Below the pieces are notes generated by a model that worked only from the letters and a program-made list of their open reading frames with translations, made no database searches and was not told where the DNA came from. Below, one piece after another: positions 50,201 through 60,486 of a DNA stretch of 64,000 nt (position 1 is the stretch's first letter; each line of letters begins with the position of its first letter). Location of the stretch: assembly GCF_958295425.1 (NCBI RefSeq), contig NC_081149.1, positions 13,908,961-13,972,960 on the forward strand. Reading direction: 5' to 3'. Source of the stretch: Solea solea. Lineage: Eukaryota; Chordata; Actinopteri; Pleuronectiformes; Soleidae. Made by a program: the position numbers and the translations under genes.

Positions 50201-53200
50201 CTTGTTTTTGATTGTCTCACGACACAACACATCCTCAAAAATAATCCTAAGCATTTACTGGGAGTGCACCAAACAGACCAAAGTAAGTGACTCCAACTAT
50301 TCACCACGCTGCTTTATTCAGTGTCTTTACATTACCAATGGACAAAGGGATATCTCTATAAGGTCCATGTCTATGTCCTCCTAAAATGCAATTTATGTGG
50401 AGCCCATCCAATATGGCCCATTATATTCACTTGCTGCTCAATACTCCTTCAATTGTCACAGAACTGGTTTCTACTCATAGTTTGGACCTAAAACCATCTA
50501 GAAATGAAAGAATGCACTCTGACAGCACAAATATCTGTCGATGCCACTCACTTTCTATATCTGGATCACCACCAAAATCCAATCATTTCTTTCTTGGGCC
50601 ATGACCTATACCTCCAGAAAATGTAATGAAATCCATCCTTTATTTCTTTTGAGTTATGCTGCTCACAAACAGACAAGAAGATAAACTCCTTGGCAGAGAT
50701 TCTTTATTTCCTTCCTCCCTTCCCTGTTAATCATCTTGTGTATTTGAATGCATTTTCAGAAACACTTTGGCTGCTTTCATACATGCACTGATGTTCCGGA
50801 GGTGCTGTATGTGTTAGGGCTGCAACTAACGACTATTTTGATAGCCGACTAGTCATCGATTATTGAAATGATCGACTAATTGGATAATAAATCACAGAAT
50901 TACTTAATGGCTTTCTGTAGCGACCAGCTTTTAAAAAAAATAATAATAATCCACACATGCCCCAGAGATTCCCCTGCCAACTTCCTTGTAAAATCTCCAG
51001 ACAATAACCAAGGGTGGTAATGTGAGAATGGAGCAGAAAAAAATGCAAAACCCACAGCGAAGAAATGGGGAAGTGACATGCCAGGTGCCATCCTCTCACC
51101 CAGATCCTCTGAACATTTGACTGCTAATGCAATGTGCCTCACCCAGACAATGTCTCCCAGCATTGGTTTTAACACAATTCACAGACATTATTCAGAGTTC
51201 ATGTTTGGAAAACAGTTGAAAAGATCATGTGTAACAACACTGTGCAGTATGACTGAATCACAACCTGCTAATTAGGGTTGAGAATTATTTTTTAACAGCA
51301 TTAAACAATATTTGTTCTCTAACTCAATTGCACATTCTTGTGCATGTGGTGACCTTGTTGCGTCAACATGGGTGGAGTTCACACTATTGAGTCAATGACA
51401 ACAGAGAAGAGGTCTCCTTACACAGAAATAACCCTGTCACAGAGCACAATGGCCTCCACAGCAGTGTTCGCAGTCCATCTGCAAGCCATGTTCAAGCTGC
51501 TGTGCAGGAATGCTGGGACCAGAGGACGTGAATGAGTAGGAAGTGGAGCTGAAGAACATTGAGCCGGGCCCATCACACACACATACTGCCCCACTATAAA
51601 GCAAACATACAGATCCGCAGCATAAACATCCTGCAGCTGCACACACACAACATGTACAAACCACCATTATATACACAAAATATCAGCTTTCTTTAATAAT
51701 CTCTGCTCTATTTTAGTGGCATTTATCAACATGAATTGTTTTCATGGGGCCAATGTAGAGATTTGTCATTGTTTTTCTTCAAAAGCGGAAGCACAATCTC
51801 TAGCAACAATACATGCTTTTGTCCGCTGATGATATTGGCCTTGATTCTTATCGGGACTACCCTATTGTCAACATCCTCTCTCACTTGAAAAAAAACACAC
51901 TAACTCCCACAAACCACACAAACATCCAGAAAACAGATGATGGGAAAGTAGGAGGAAGCGCAAATATCTTATTTTTTCTTCTTTATTTGCTTTGCAGCAT
52001 GATTTTTTTTAGCAAAGCAGTCTAGAAATGTATGCCCACACATAAACTGTGGGATGTCACTTCCTGTTATGCATATTGTCAAACCATCAGCTTCCTGTTT
52101 GTGAGCTGTTAGATCAGAGCAGTGAAGGCTGTGGCTACACCCACCCATCCTGCGGGAAAAGCAGTAAAAACTGTTGCTTTTACTTTAAACCCACAGCTCC
52201 TCCACGACATGATATACACAGTCAATCAATGTGTGATTGAAATTTGGAAGCAATTCATGGTTCAGCAGCAGAGCATGTGATGTCATGCAGGAATGCTTTT
52301 CAGGTTTACACCTTTTTCCCGCAAACTTGTTCAGAAAATTAAGCTAAGCAGATTATGCAAGCCCAATAACGACAAAACCTAACATGCACCTAAGGTGCAC
52401 AGTCTTCAATAAAACGTTTAGCCAGTGGCTATTTTGAATTATTGAGGCTTATCATCACGACTGATCTCAGAGTTTACTCGTGTATGAAAAAAATGCCTAC
52501 AGACAAGTCTAAACCTGCTGCAGACAGACCTGAAAGACACTCACATCAGAGGAGGAGAGGAGAAAAGATAAAAATTAACTGCAAACTGAGCTGTGCAGGA
52601 CAAAACCAAACAGAAACGGATAAGGTTGAGATAGACAGAGGATAAAAAAAACATATGCCACACACTCTCATGTTGTCCACTTGAACGTTAGGATCAGCTG
52701 ATCATTTCGTGGAACCCAGAAGATATTTTGTGTCATGAGACTGTTTAACGACTCGTCCATTTAGAAGATACGCGGTCTCTATGCAAATCAGAAATAACTG
52801 TCGACTGTGTCGACAGTAAATACAGGGTGTGCTGTGTCATTTAACCCTAAGACATACGCTTATTTAAATAATATGTTTTGTAATTTCCTTAATGAATAGA
52901 GTGAAGTCGCAAAATGTCTTTCTAAAAGTGACAATGATTTCGAAAAATTTATTTGTCCAACCAACAACTCAAACTCAAAGATATTCAATAAATATATAAA
53001 TTCAATAATGTGGAATTTTATTAAAGCAACTTAATCTTAAATAATTGACCTGTCAGTTGATGTGGTTAAAATAAGCTAAACTAAGCTAATCTCACCACAA
53101 ATAAAAAAAATAAAGCAATCATATTTGCTGATAAGACCTCCACAGATATTAAGTCAATTTTAAGTTTATTTTCATGTAAACATGGGTGGTACTGCTAATG

Positions 53201-55186
53201 AAACTAAGGAATATTGAATAGTTTAAATAGCAGTTTACAAATCAAACACTATTTGTTTAAGCACCATTTACAAAAAATGTCAGCAGTGCAGCCTATGTTT
53301 TGTTTCCCAATGCACTCAACAGTCAACACATTTCCTCTGCGTGCACTATAGCAGGAAGCTAAGAACTATTTAAAAAAATCAACAATGGCTTGAACTGAGA
53401 AGAGAGCTGCAACTGATGCAGAAAGAGGGTTAAAATGTGATTGTGGGGAGAGGATGATGATTATCAAACCACCGGGGCATTAATACCAGGCAAGGCACAT
53501 TGTTGGAGAGAACCCATTAGAGCTCTCAGCGCCTCTCATTAGAGAACCATTACTGACAACTACTTTAACTTCACAGACCACCCATGGCACCTCTAAATGG
53601 CAAGAACAAATGGATTCGACGAGAATCGACTGTTCCCCTCTGCCTCTATCGTTTCTTTGCCTGTACAAACAATGCAACAGTGTGCCAGCCAGGCTCAGCC
53701 GGGGCCTCTGAGGCACACAGAGAGTGTGCGCAGAGTTCCCCAAATCCGTCAGCAAAACAAAGGAGCAGCAACGTATGAAAGGATCAGTGAGTCAGACGGT
53801 CACTGTTCTCTAACGCGATTAAAACTGACGCAAGTCAAGGGCGCCAATTAATGCTGCAAGGCTACCCAAGCCAAAGGGATGCAAGACGAATGCTCAGGAA
53901 CAAGAGGCTTTCTGTCAGGATCCAGAGGCATTCACGCAAATACATGAACTAACTGAATAATAAACTTGAATAAAAGTATTGTAAGAACAGGCTAGAACAA
54001 TATTACAGCTGTATTTGTTGAGATAAGTCAGAGGTCCAATCCACTCAAAGGCAGGATTAATAAATAAATGTAAAAATGAGTCATGGATGTCGGTATGTTC
54101 CCTCCATGCTGACACTGGTGGAGTTAACCGCCTGCTCTCACACCTGTTGCTCTGCCTTAAATGAAACACAATACTGGGGATGTTCTCTCTGAGGAAAAAG
54201 CTGTTAAACTGTGAAGGATTGCAGCGTTGAAATGATAAGCTGTAAATATGGCACTAAAGTGTTGAAGAGGGACACAGCTACAGTGAAAATGGTTTAATCT
54301 GCACATACAATTTATTGTGCAAACAAGTTCTGATTTGGATCATGCATCTTAACTACTCTTTTTTTTGTAATATATTATTATTATATGCACCAAGGAAGCT
54401 TATGTTTTTGGCAGTGTTTGTGTGGCATTGTATAAGGGTTTATACAATATATAAGATTAAGATTAAGATATAAGATTTTCGATGAAAGATTCTTGGGATA
54501 TAGGGATATAGATTATGGCTCAAGAGGAAATTATTAGACTGAATTGGAATCCAAATTCATGATAACATCACAATAATAATACTAAAATAAATGATTAACA
54601 ATAAAGGGGAGTGTATTAACACTCACAAACTATTGTGCACTGTGCTATCTTTTACATTTTCTAACCGTTATTATTATTGTGCTTTGTGTTATTATTATTT
54701 GCACCCCCTAACTTGGAATGTTCCATCAGAGCAAATAAACACAGGGACAAACAAACCTTATATTTACATATAATGTAAACAGGTCACGTATATATATATA
54801 CAGTCTTTTGTGAAGGCTCAGTGTTCACTGATTATATAAATATGTAATTATTTCCTTGATTGTGTTATCAGGGCAGGTATTTGGTATAAATAAATATGCA
54901 CACCGCTGACTCTGTAAATACAACAGTGATAGTATAAATGGCAGAGCAGTAAACAAGGCCAGATGGAGGAGCCAAGTCAGCTTTCACAACATTTTAGTTC
55001 GTAAGAATTCATTTTAAATTCGTTTTTTTTCGCCTCATAAACAACCACATAGTTTCAGACCACATAATAAACGTCACATGTAAAAACACCGTCCAGTAAA
55101 CACGTTAAATGCGAGTTTCAGACTAACTATAAAGTCTTTCCTGGACTCGTTCACTCACCTATCCCGTCTTCCGATTTTAACACCAT
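30668..55186 (-). CDS. cyth1: Cytohesin-1, ARF guanine-nucleotide exchange factor (13 coding exons plus a microexon)
   Basis: Joined coding exons: 55186-55159, 42528-42446, 39890-39826, 38677-38611, 38513-38395, 37278-37198, 37039-36927, 36117-35969, 35887-35776, (34455-34453 optional), 32311-32235, 32147-32079, 31323-31169, 30746-30668. All junctions are GT..AG and in phase; total 1,197 nt, 398 residues without the microexon (family about 400). Domains: N-terminal coiled coil (about 12-67), Sec7 domain (about 75-262) with the glutamic finger in RLPGEAQ (Glu159), PH domain (about 263-380) with [10 protein letters not shown], and a basic C-terminal tail ending KRH. The protein loads GTP on ARF1/ARF6 at phosphoinositide-rich plasma membrane and in mammals binds integrin beta-2. 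The segments IENDLLKNT and KKKVSS fit CYTH1 better than CYTH2/3. It could be either teleost a or b duplicate. Confidence 0.97.
30747..31168 (-). other. cyth1: cyth1 intron 13
   Basis: 0.42 kb of AT-rich sequence between the last two coding exons. Nothing recognised besides the splice sites. Confidence 0.75.
31169..31323 (-). CDS. cyth1: cyth1 exon 13 (PH C-terminal part)
   Basis: Encodes [20 protein letters not shown] through [11 protein letters not shown], ending in the PH C-terminal helix with its invariant Trp. Acceptor CTTTGTAG, donor ATCAA|GTAAAT. Confidence 0.96.
31324..32078 (-). other. cyth1: cyth1 intron 12
   Basis: 0.75 kb of mostly unique sequence with short homopolymers. Nothing else recognised. 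Confidence 0.75.
32079..32147 (-). CDS. cyth1: cyth1 exon 12 (PH)
   Basis: Encodes [23 protein letters not shown] (residues 299-321). Acceptor TTTGTGCAG, donor GCCG|GTAAGT. Relative to human one serine is missing in the ED-KKP loop. Confidence 0.95.
32235..32311 (-). CDS. cyth1: cyth1 exon 11 (PH core)
   Basis: Encodes [25 protein letters not shown] after completing the Gly codon. It holds the basic residues of the phosphoinositide pocket (KTWKRRW). Acceptor GCTCCCCAG, donor CACA|GTGAGT. Confidence 0.96.
33434..33470. repeat. Interrupted (GA)n repeat
   Basis: GA units broken by AAAA, in the cyth1 intron downstream of the microexon (CU-rich on the transcript). Confidence 0.9.
34453..34455 (-). 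CDS. cyth1: cyth1 3-nt microexon (PH diglycine/triglycine switch)
   Basis: Minus-strand TTTCCTCAG|GAG|GTATGT between exons 9 and 11. Including GAG inserts one glycine codon (KLGGR becomes KLGGGR) without changing the frame. Cytohesin genes are known to use a 3-bp alternative exon at exactly this place; the 2G form prefers PI(3,4,5)P3, the 3G form binds PI(4,5)P2 about as well. Splice-site context is excellent; usage is not shown by DNA alone. Confidence 0.8.
35776..35887 (-). CDS. cyth1: cyth1 exon 9 (Sec7-PH linker, PH start)
   Basis: Encodes [20 protein letters not shown] through REGWLLKL plus the first base of a Gly codon (residues 236-273). It contains the Sec7-PH linker and the first PH strand. 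Donor TTAG|GTCAGT. Confidence 0.96.
35969..36117 (-). CDS. cyth1: cyth1 exon 8 (Sec7 C-terminal half)
   Basis: Encodes [20 protein letters not shown] through [10 protein letters not shown], including the hydrophobic ARF-binding groove. Acceptor TGTTACAG directly next to a (CA)n repeat (36,121-36,147), donor CAGG|GTGAGT. Confidence 0.96.
36118..36926 (-). other. cyth1: cyth1 intron 7
   Basis: 0.8 kb. A (CA)n repeat at 36,121-36,147 (GT on the sense strand) overlaps the 3' splice region of exon 8, so length changes there could affect splicing. Otherwise nothing seen. Confidence 0.75.
36121..36147. repeat. (CA)n next to the cyth1 exon 8 acceptor
   Basis: About 12 CA units ending within 5 bp of the exon 8 splice acceptor, so the sense strand carries (GT)n in the place of a usual pyrimidine tract. 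Confidence 0.93.
36927..37039 (-). CDS. cyth1: cyth1 exon 7 (Sec7 catalytic glutamate)
   Basis: Encodes [20 protein letters not shown] through the conserved CNSGVFQST. It carries the glutamic finger Glu159 (RLPGEAQ), which expels GDP/Mg from ARF. Acceptor CCCTGACAG, donor CCACAG|GTAGAG. Confidence 0.96.
37198..37278 (-). CDS. cyth1: cyth1 exon 6 (Sec7)
   Basis: Encodes [26 protein letters not shown] (residues 122-147), a highly conserved Sec7 helix region. Acceptor TCTTACAG, donor TAAG|GTAAGA. Confidence 0.95.
37279..38394 (-). other. cyth1: cyth1 intron 5
   Basis: 1.1 kb. Nothing coding recognised. Confidence 0.75.
38395..38513 (-). CDS. cyth1: cyth1 exon 5 (Sec7 N-terminal half)
   Basis: Encodes [20 protein letters not shown] through AIGDYLGE (residues 82-120). 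Acceptor TTTCTCAG. The donor AGAG|GTCTGG is the weakest in the gene; read-through would add an unrelated hydrophobic tail. Confidence 0.95.
38611..38677 (-). CDS. cyth1: cyth1 exon 4 (linker to Sec7)
   Basis: Encodes [22 protein letters not shown] (residues 60-81), the conserved run into the Sec7 domain. Acceptor TGTTTTAG, donor AAAAAG|GTATGT. Confidence 0.95.
38678..39825 (-). other. cyth1: cyth1 intron 3
   Basis: 1.15 kb, AT-rich, mostly unique. Nothing beyond splice signals recognised. Confidence 0.75.
39826..39890 (-). CDS. cyth1: cyth1 exon 3 (coiled coil)
   Basis: Encodes [20 protein letters not shown] and an E plus two bases of an R codon (residues 38-59). Acceptor TTCTTTGCAG, donor GAGAG|GTGAGA. 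Confidence 0.95.
39891..42445 (-). other. cyth1: cyth1 intron 2
   Basis: 2.55 kb. It contains a complete TIR element at 41,749-41,972 and a piece near 40,310-40,395 (AGCTATGTTTACATG) like the ends of another teleost inverted-repeat element. Nothing coding seen. Confidence 0.8.
41749..41972. mobile_element. hAT-like MITE with 8-bp target duplication
   Basis: Starts TAGGGATGGC and ends in the inverse CTCATCCCTA. It is flanked by GTTATTTC (41,741-41,748) and GTTATTTA (41,973-41,980), seven of eight bases identical. No ORF. A relative sits at 63.27 kb. Confidence 0.75.
42446..42528 (-). CDS. cyth1: cyth1 exon 2 (coiled coil start)
   Basis: Encodes [20 protein letters not shown] and on to ELLEDIQ (residues 10-37), the start of the cytohesin coiled coil. 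Acceptor CTACACAG, donor CAG|GTAATG. Confidence 0.95.
42600..42775 (+). mobile_element. Retroelement 3'-tail-like sequence
   Basis: GTAAAGCACTATGAATCGCC, a short gap, GTGCTGTACAAATAAACTT and (CTTGC/CCTTG)n resemble the 3' end of fish non-LTR elements. Located 70 bp from cyth1 exon 2. Confidence 0.5.
47198..47226. repeat. (CA)n microsatellite
   Basis: About 14 CA units in cyth1 intron 1. Confidence 0.92.
50816..50885. mobile_element. Half of a GGGCTGCAACTAACGA-type MITE
   Basis: TAGGGCTGCAACTAACGACT followed by a run of CGACTAGTCATCGATTATTG. Only one terminus is present, so it is truncated or solo. Confidence 0.55.
55159..55186 (-). CDS. cyth1: cyth1 coding exon 1
   Basis: Encodes MVLKSEDGI plus one base; donor ATAG|GTGAGTG. 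The ATG at 55,186 has A at -3 and G at +4. The first residues differ from human CYTH1 (MEEDDSYVPSDL), so this is a different first exon or a diverged N-terminus; it joins exon 2 ([10 protein letters not shown]) in frame. Confidence 0.88.
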
Positions 55187-55450
55187 GCTGTCGGCGACAC
55201 GCAGGTCCGCTCCGTAAAGTTTATGAAGCGTTGAAACTTACGGTAATAAAGCGGCAGTTACAGTTATCTACGGACAAATATTCACTTGTTTTAGTTTTTT
55301 GGTTACTCGAAGATAGTAACTCCGGGAGCAGTTTGTTCTGAAGGTGAAGGGTGGGCCAGTCGACAGCTCGAAGGAGTGGTCTGAAGAGACGAAGGAGGTC
55401 TTTAAAAGCAACCTTTCCTGCTCTCTGTCAAGACATGCGCAGTGCACACA
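55187..55450 (-). promoter_or_regulatory. cyth1: Putative cyth1 promoter and 5'UTR
   Basis: This stretch above the cyth1 ATG is richer in CpG than its surroundings (several CpGs within 55,160-55,260) and has no TATA box at a convincing distance, as expected for a housekeeping-type promoter. The transcription start is not determinable by eye. Confidence 0.35.
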
Positions 55451-55547
55451 CAAGCAGCTTCCGGGCACACATTTCAAAATAAAACATCAAAAACAAGTTT
55501 CCTGTTTGTATATTTTTGACAGGAACCACAAAAAACACAGTCAGTAT

Positions 55548-55789
55548 TAGGGCTGCAATGATTTTTCGATTACAATAAATTGTCAACTATTTTGATAATC
55601 AGATCTGTTTGAATTTTTTAATAATCAAAACAAGTGCTCTGATTTTTCTGCTTCTTAAATGTGAATATTTTATAGTTCCTGCGCTCCACGTAATAAAGGA
55701 ATCATTAACATTAGTCATTTTGGTTTGTTGACAAAACAAGACAACAGATTAATGATCGATTATGAAAATAATCGTTAGTTGCAGCCCTG
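55548..55789. mobile_element. hAT-like MITE just upstream of cyth1
   Basis: Begins TAGGGCTGCAATGA and ends GTTGCAGCCCTG (inverted). The 8-bp flanks GTCAGTAT (55,540-55,547) and GTCAGAAT (55,790-55,797) match at seven of eight bases. It lies about 360 bp above the cyth1 ATG. Confidence 0.75.
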
Positions 55790-55793
55790 GTCA

Positions 55794-55837
55794 GAATAGA
55801 ATAGAATAGAATAGAATAGAATAGAATAGAATAGAAA
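55794..55837. repeat. (AATAG)n pentanucleotide repeat
   Basis: About nine AATAG units that begin inside the right-hand target duplication of the MITE. Confidence 0.92.
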
Positions 55838-56384
55838 GCCTTAATTGCCACTGTACAAATCAATGCAGTGGATACACAAGCCTACAGGAGCCATCCATGT
55901 GCACTGCCGCCATATCCAACAAGACGTTTATTAGTTGAAGTATGTATTAAAATGCCCTCATATTAATTTACATCCACTAAAATAATTAATTGATTAATTA
56001 ATTATTGCAATAATGACCCATAGAACGTTGCGTAATTTGGCAAACCACCAAAACGTTTTAAGTAACAGAAGGATGTATGTTTAAAAATATGACTGCACTG
56101 TAGTTTAAACCCTCAGGGGGAGAAAAAGACAAAAAAAAAAATTGATTTGTATTTAATTGCATTAGATTTCGACTATAAATGAAGCATAAGGCATTTATTA
56201 CAGTGTATGCAATTAATATAAAGCATTAAACAAATATTTTGGGCTTATTTTGAAAGATAACGTGTTATATTTCCGGTGCAGGTTCGCTGCCTTTGCTGAC
56301 TTGACTGCTGCTGCTGTGGCTGAAGGTGCAGCAAATGGTGATGACGCATTTCCATCCTGTTCTTTGGTCTCTCTCTCCCTCCCT

Positions 56385-56419
56385 CACACACACACACACA
56401 CACACCCACACACGCACAC
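56385..56419. repeat. (CA)n microsatellite, interrupted
   Basis: CA units with single CC and CG interruptions. Confidence 0.88.
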
Positions 56420-57574
56420 ACTGCTGTTGTGACAGGGCTAAGTAGAGGCAGGGAGGGAGGTGTGATTGACACACTCACAGATTCAGTTCTTTGTGCCTAT
56501 CTTGTTTAATTCACCACATCCTCCGAAAGCAGACGTGAAACTTGTCTATTTGAAGTCAGATGTTTTACCTCAGAAATGGTGTACAGCACAACAGCAGCAG
56601 CTGTCTGTTGCAGGGACAACCCATAATACTCTCGCACACCTGTTGAACACCCAAATGTGCTTTCACTCCGATTGTGACGCAACTGTAAGACGCTCGTCGG
56701 TGTCAACACAGCTGCAAACACGTTCACTTGCATGTGTCATTGATGGCAAAACTGGTTCTGCCAAATATGGGTGACACTCAGAAATGACATTTCCTCTGCT
56801 GCATTTTTTAAAAGAAAAAGTGTGAGCGTAGACAGATGAGCTACTAGGCTTTCCAAGTTCTTGTTAATAGTGAATAAATCATCAGCCTGCTGTTTGTACT
56901 ACACCTGCAGAACTGTTCTGCTGTCAGACAGGAGAGGGCCAAGCCTGTGCCTGCCTGTCGGCCAAGAGGAATGTTGCATTCAAAGCCAATCACAGAAAAC
57001 CGCAGGTATAGGGAGAAAACAGCTCATCTCTACATGTGTTGTGCAGCCACTAGCACAGGAATCAAGACCAAACACTGGTATTCACCGCTAGTATAAATAC
57101 GACAGAGCGTCTTTAAGAATCCCACTATAGCCACTTCATTTAAGAAGCTTGTCTTCAAGCTGTGGCACATGAATGGCTCAGTTGTGTGGCCCGAACTCAA
57201 CAAACGACAATGTGAGCCTTTGTGAAGTGAACTCACACGCACACACAGAGTTTCAATTCATTGTTACAGGTTCATATGGCCCCCATACCCCCCCCAGTCT
57301 GACCCAGAGATCATGAACTGATATCAACACACAAAAGTTACTGTCTGTGACTTCCTTTACTGCACAATGACGCACGTGACAAACGTGACGTTCATCGGTA
57401 ATGGTTAAATAATTGGACGAAAGTTGAACTGAAACGGGAAGCGTTGAAACCAGAATGTAAGGTAGGAGGTGTCAGATGTTACAAATACATGCATCAGCAC
57501 CTTCCTTCCTTATCCAAGAACTATATATAGAGATGCTATTATTTCCTGCATTGTTCCCCTCAGGGCATCGCTCT

Positions 57575-57878
57575 GTCTGCAAATGAATTCATTTGATTAA
57601 TCAGCCTTAAAGTTGGCTGATTATTTTCTTAATCGTTTCATTATTTTCCTGATTAATTGAGTAATAGTTTGGTCCTCAAAAATGTCAGAAAATGTTGTTT
57701 AGTGTATTTTAAAACCTGGAAATGATTCAGTTTTAATGATTTCTTTGTTATATGGAGCAAAGAAACCAGAAAACATTCTCATTTAAGAAGCTGAAAAATC
57801 AGAAAAACTGTTTACCGATTCATCGATTATCAAAGAAGTTGAGGATTCATTTGGTAATCGTGTGTCAGCCCTACTAAT
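57575..57878. mobile_element. Decayed MITE related to the 55.5-kb copy
   Basis: Shares AAAATGTCAGAAAATG, AAAGAAACCAGAAAACATTC, TTTAAGAAGCTGAAAAATCA and CGATTATCAAAG with that family and ends in GTGTCAGCCCTA. The left end has decayed (TTGATTAATCAGCC). Confidence 0.55.
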
Positions 57879-58289
57879 AACCCTAATTATCTTCAACTCA
57901 TCGTGGTGATTTTGTCACATTCAGGACAAAACCCTCATGACACAAAGAGGAAAGCAAACTCAAAGTAAACTGATGAGGATCTGTAAACTCAGTGTGAATG
58001 ACCCTTAAAGTTGCCTGAGGTGATTTCTTGAGTGGTTAATGCAGCACATGCCTGGGGCGAAACACTGAAGTGATTACTCATCGGTCATTGTTCGTGCACC
58101 GCATGGTCATTCTGGAAACAATGTGGTCCTGTCCTCAAACTGTCAGTGACAAAACCCTGAGGTTGAAGGAGTGAAGTTTATGTACTCTAAGGCCCAGTCA
58201 GAAAAGAACCTGGAACCACTCTCTAATAAGAGGAGATGCAAAGAGTGACCCCTGCTGATCATTTGCAATGATTGCAGTCCCAGAACAAA

Positions 58290-58565
58290 ATGCAGGGAAT
58301 TCATCCATTCATTCATTCATTCACTATCTACCAATGCATCCTCCACATGAGGGCTGCAGGGGGCAGGAGCCAATCCCAGATTACACATGACAGGTCACCT
58401 GTCCATCGCAGGACCAACATACAGAGGCAAACCATTCACTCTCACATTCACACCATTCACACAATTTAACCTCTGCATGTTTTTGGACTGTGAGTATCCA
58501 GAGAAAACTCCACAGGTGACCCTCTTTCTGAGTGCTAGCCAATACACCGCTGTGTGACCCTCATG
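58290..58565 (-). mobile_element. SINE-like repeat copy
   Basis: On the plus strand it runs (CATT)n tail, CTACCAATGCATCCTCCACA, GAGCCAATCCCAGATTAC, CACCTGTCCATCGCAGG, CAAACCATTCACTCTCACAT, ATGTTTTTGGACTGTGAG. Same order as the 62.7-kb element. Confidence 0.65.
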
Positions 58566-58605
58566 CATTTAATTTAAATTTTTCTTCACATGGGGATCCC
58601 AATCA

Positions 58606-58968
58606 ACAATGGGCGAAAGGGCCCGGTCAAAACAACCATTCACACTCACATTCACGCCAACAGGTACAATTTTCCTTCTCCAAAAGTCATCATTAGCGAC
58701 TGGACTCGAATTTAGAAATTTAAAACAAGGAAATCTACAAGTCCACTTGCTGATTCAATGACCTTTGTTGAACTAGGAGAATCTACGCAGGCATAAAAAA
58801 AGTCTCTCCAATCATCCTGTCTTTGAGGTGTGGGGGAAACCTGGAAAAAATCAACACAGACACAGGGGGCCAAACATGAAAACTCCGCAAAGGCCGAACC
58901 AGGATTCAAGCCAACAACCTTCCCTCTGTGATGTGCTGACCTCTGTACCACTTTGACACAGAGGGACA
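58606..58968 (-). mobile_element. Second SINE-like copy in tandem
   Basis: Begins AATGGGCGAAAGGGCCCGG and ACCATTCACACTCACATTCA, and ends with AACATGAAAACTCCGCAAAG, ACCAGGATTCAAGCCAACAA and CTGTACCACTTTGACAC, the tRNA-like head in reverse. Diverged in the middle. Together with the preceding copy it forms a head-to-tail pair. Confidence 0.6.
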
Positions 58969-59762
58969 TTTATTAGGATTACATATTAGGACATACAGTA
59001 TAGGTACATTTATCAGGAGTTTAAATTACATTAGAAGCTTTAAGATTTATTTAGTGAATGTCACAAAATATGAATGTAAATGAATGTAAAAATATCAGCG
59101 TATACTGTACTGTAACTGTGGAAGGGGAAGAAAAACTAAATATTGATCTCTTCTTGTAACAGCTCATTACCCTTCTATGCCCAGTGTTTTTTTTTACATA
59201 TTAATACTTTTAATTTCTTTGTACACATGAAAGGGTAAACAAAAATACACTTCAATTACACTGTCACAAATACTGTATATTTACATACTGAAATATGTAG
59301 TGGTGGGTTTGATGCAGGGTGTTGGGTCATTCCACACTGATGACATGCTGTTTTTTAATCTCCACCAGACATACAAACAACATTCGACGCCATAAGCCCA
59401 TAGAGGCATATTGAGAAATAGGATATGCCTATGTCGTAGGTGTTCTTTTGTAAATGGCGTGGCCGGAGTTTTATTGCTCCACGCATGACTCATTTTGTGC
59501 CACCTGATACCGAAGCCACGCTGCTCTCCCACTACAGGTGCAGGTGTCGGTAATGAGACCTTTGGATCTATCCATCCTATAATTTTCTTAGCAAGGTGGG
59601 AGTGTGCACTTGTGCTGGCATGACTCATGTCGTATGCGAATATATCTCGCTTCCGTCAGGACACTTTTCCTGTGTTTGAAAATAATGTACTTAATAATAT
59701 GCCACTTAAATTAAAAAGTATAGCATGATAAAGCTAAAGCCCTTTATATCTCTTGTGCTTAA

Positions 59763-59782
59763 ACACACACACACACACACAC
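59763..59782. repeat. (CA)n microsatellite
   Basis: About ten CA units. Confidence 0.88.
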
Positions 59783-60144
59783 GTATAAAACACAGCTGTC
59801 AGAGGCTGTGACTTCACTTTCAGGGGGAGGCTGTGAAATGCAGAGAGCACCTGATGAAGACAGACAGCTGAGTGCCTGACACGTCACTCTTCCTCAGGGC
59901 AGGCTCACAGCGTTTGGCACTGCATGGATTAGCTGCACTATCACTCCCTTGAGAGGCGACGCGCTGACGAAGCAATTGTTCATCTGCTATTTATTTATTA
60001 TGCATCAGTATGACTAAGAAGCAGGCTTCAGCAATGGCAGAATTAAAAAATGCCGCCGTTCGTGCACGGAGATGTGAAAGCTGGCGGGGCCAAAACGTGC
60101 TCCAAATTGTAGAGTAATAAAAAATAAAAGTTGGCAGTACAGTT

Positions 60145-60405
60145 TATCATACACACTCAGAACAGGTGCACCACTTTATTGGGTACACCTGTTCAGCTGT
60201 TAATGCAAATGATCTAATCCTCATCATCATCATCATTCAGGCATGAATACACAGTGAAGATGACTCATTGAAGAGAAGAAAGGTGATTTGAGTTAAGTTT
60301 AAGTTGGTGGCAGACGGGCTGGTATGTGTATTTCAGAGACTGGATTTTTCAAGCACAACCATTCCTTCAAGGTTTACAGAGAATTTCATATCATATCAGT
60401 GTGTC
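60145..60405 (+). mobile_element. Decayed Tc1/mariner 5' end
   Basis: Terminal-repeat sequence ACTTTATTGGGTACACCTG, then GTTAATGCAAATGATCTAAT, AGAAAGGTGATTTGAGTTAA, GGTGGCAGACGGGCTGGTAT, GTATTTCAGAGACTGGATTT and GGTTTACAGAGAAT. This is the start of the same Tc1-like family as the 62.35-kb copy, truncated after the first fifth. Confidence 0.7.
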
Positions 60406-60486
60406 CTGAGCTGGCCATCTCCATGCCAGTGAGCCCAGGACGATCCTGCGCTCACCTGCCTCACCACACGTGACTGTGCTGACAAT

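Larger units (their letters stand above)
42529..55158 (-). other. cyth1: cyth1 intron 1 (12.6 kb)
   Basis: Bounded by the exon 1 donor GTGAGTG and the exon 2 acceptor CTACACAG. It holds a LINE-tail-like sequence at 42,600-42,775, a (CA)n repeat at 47,198-47,226, a half TIR element at 50,816-50,885, and long unique, non-repetitive stretches (for example 43-47 kb and 53.4-53.9 kb) that may carry enhancers or another first exon. No other coding exon was recognised. Confidence 0.8.
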
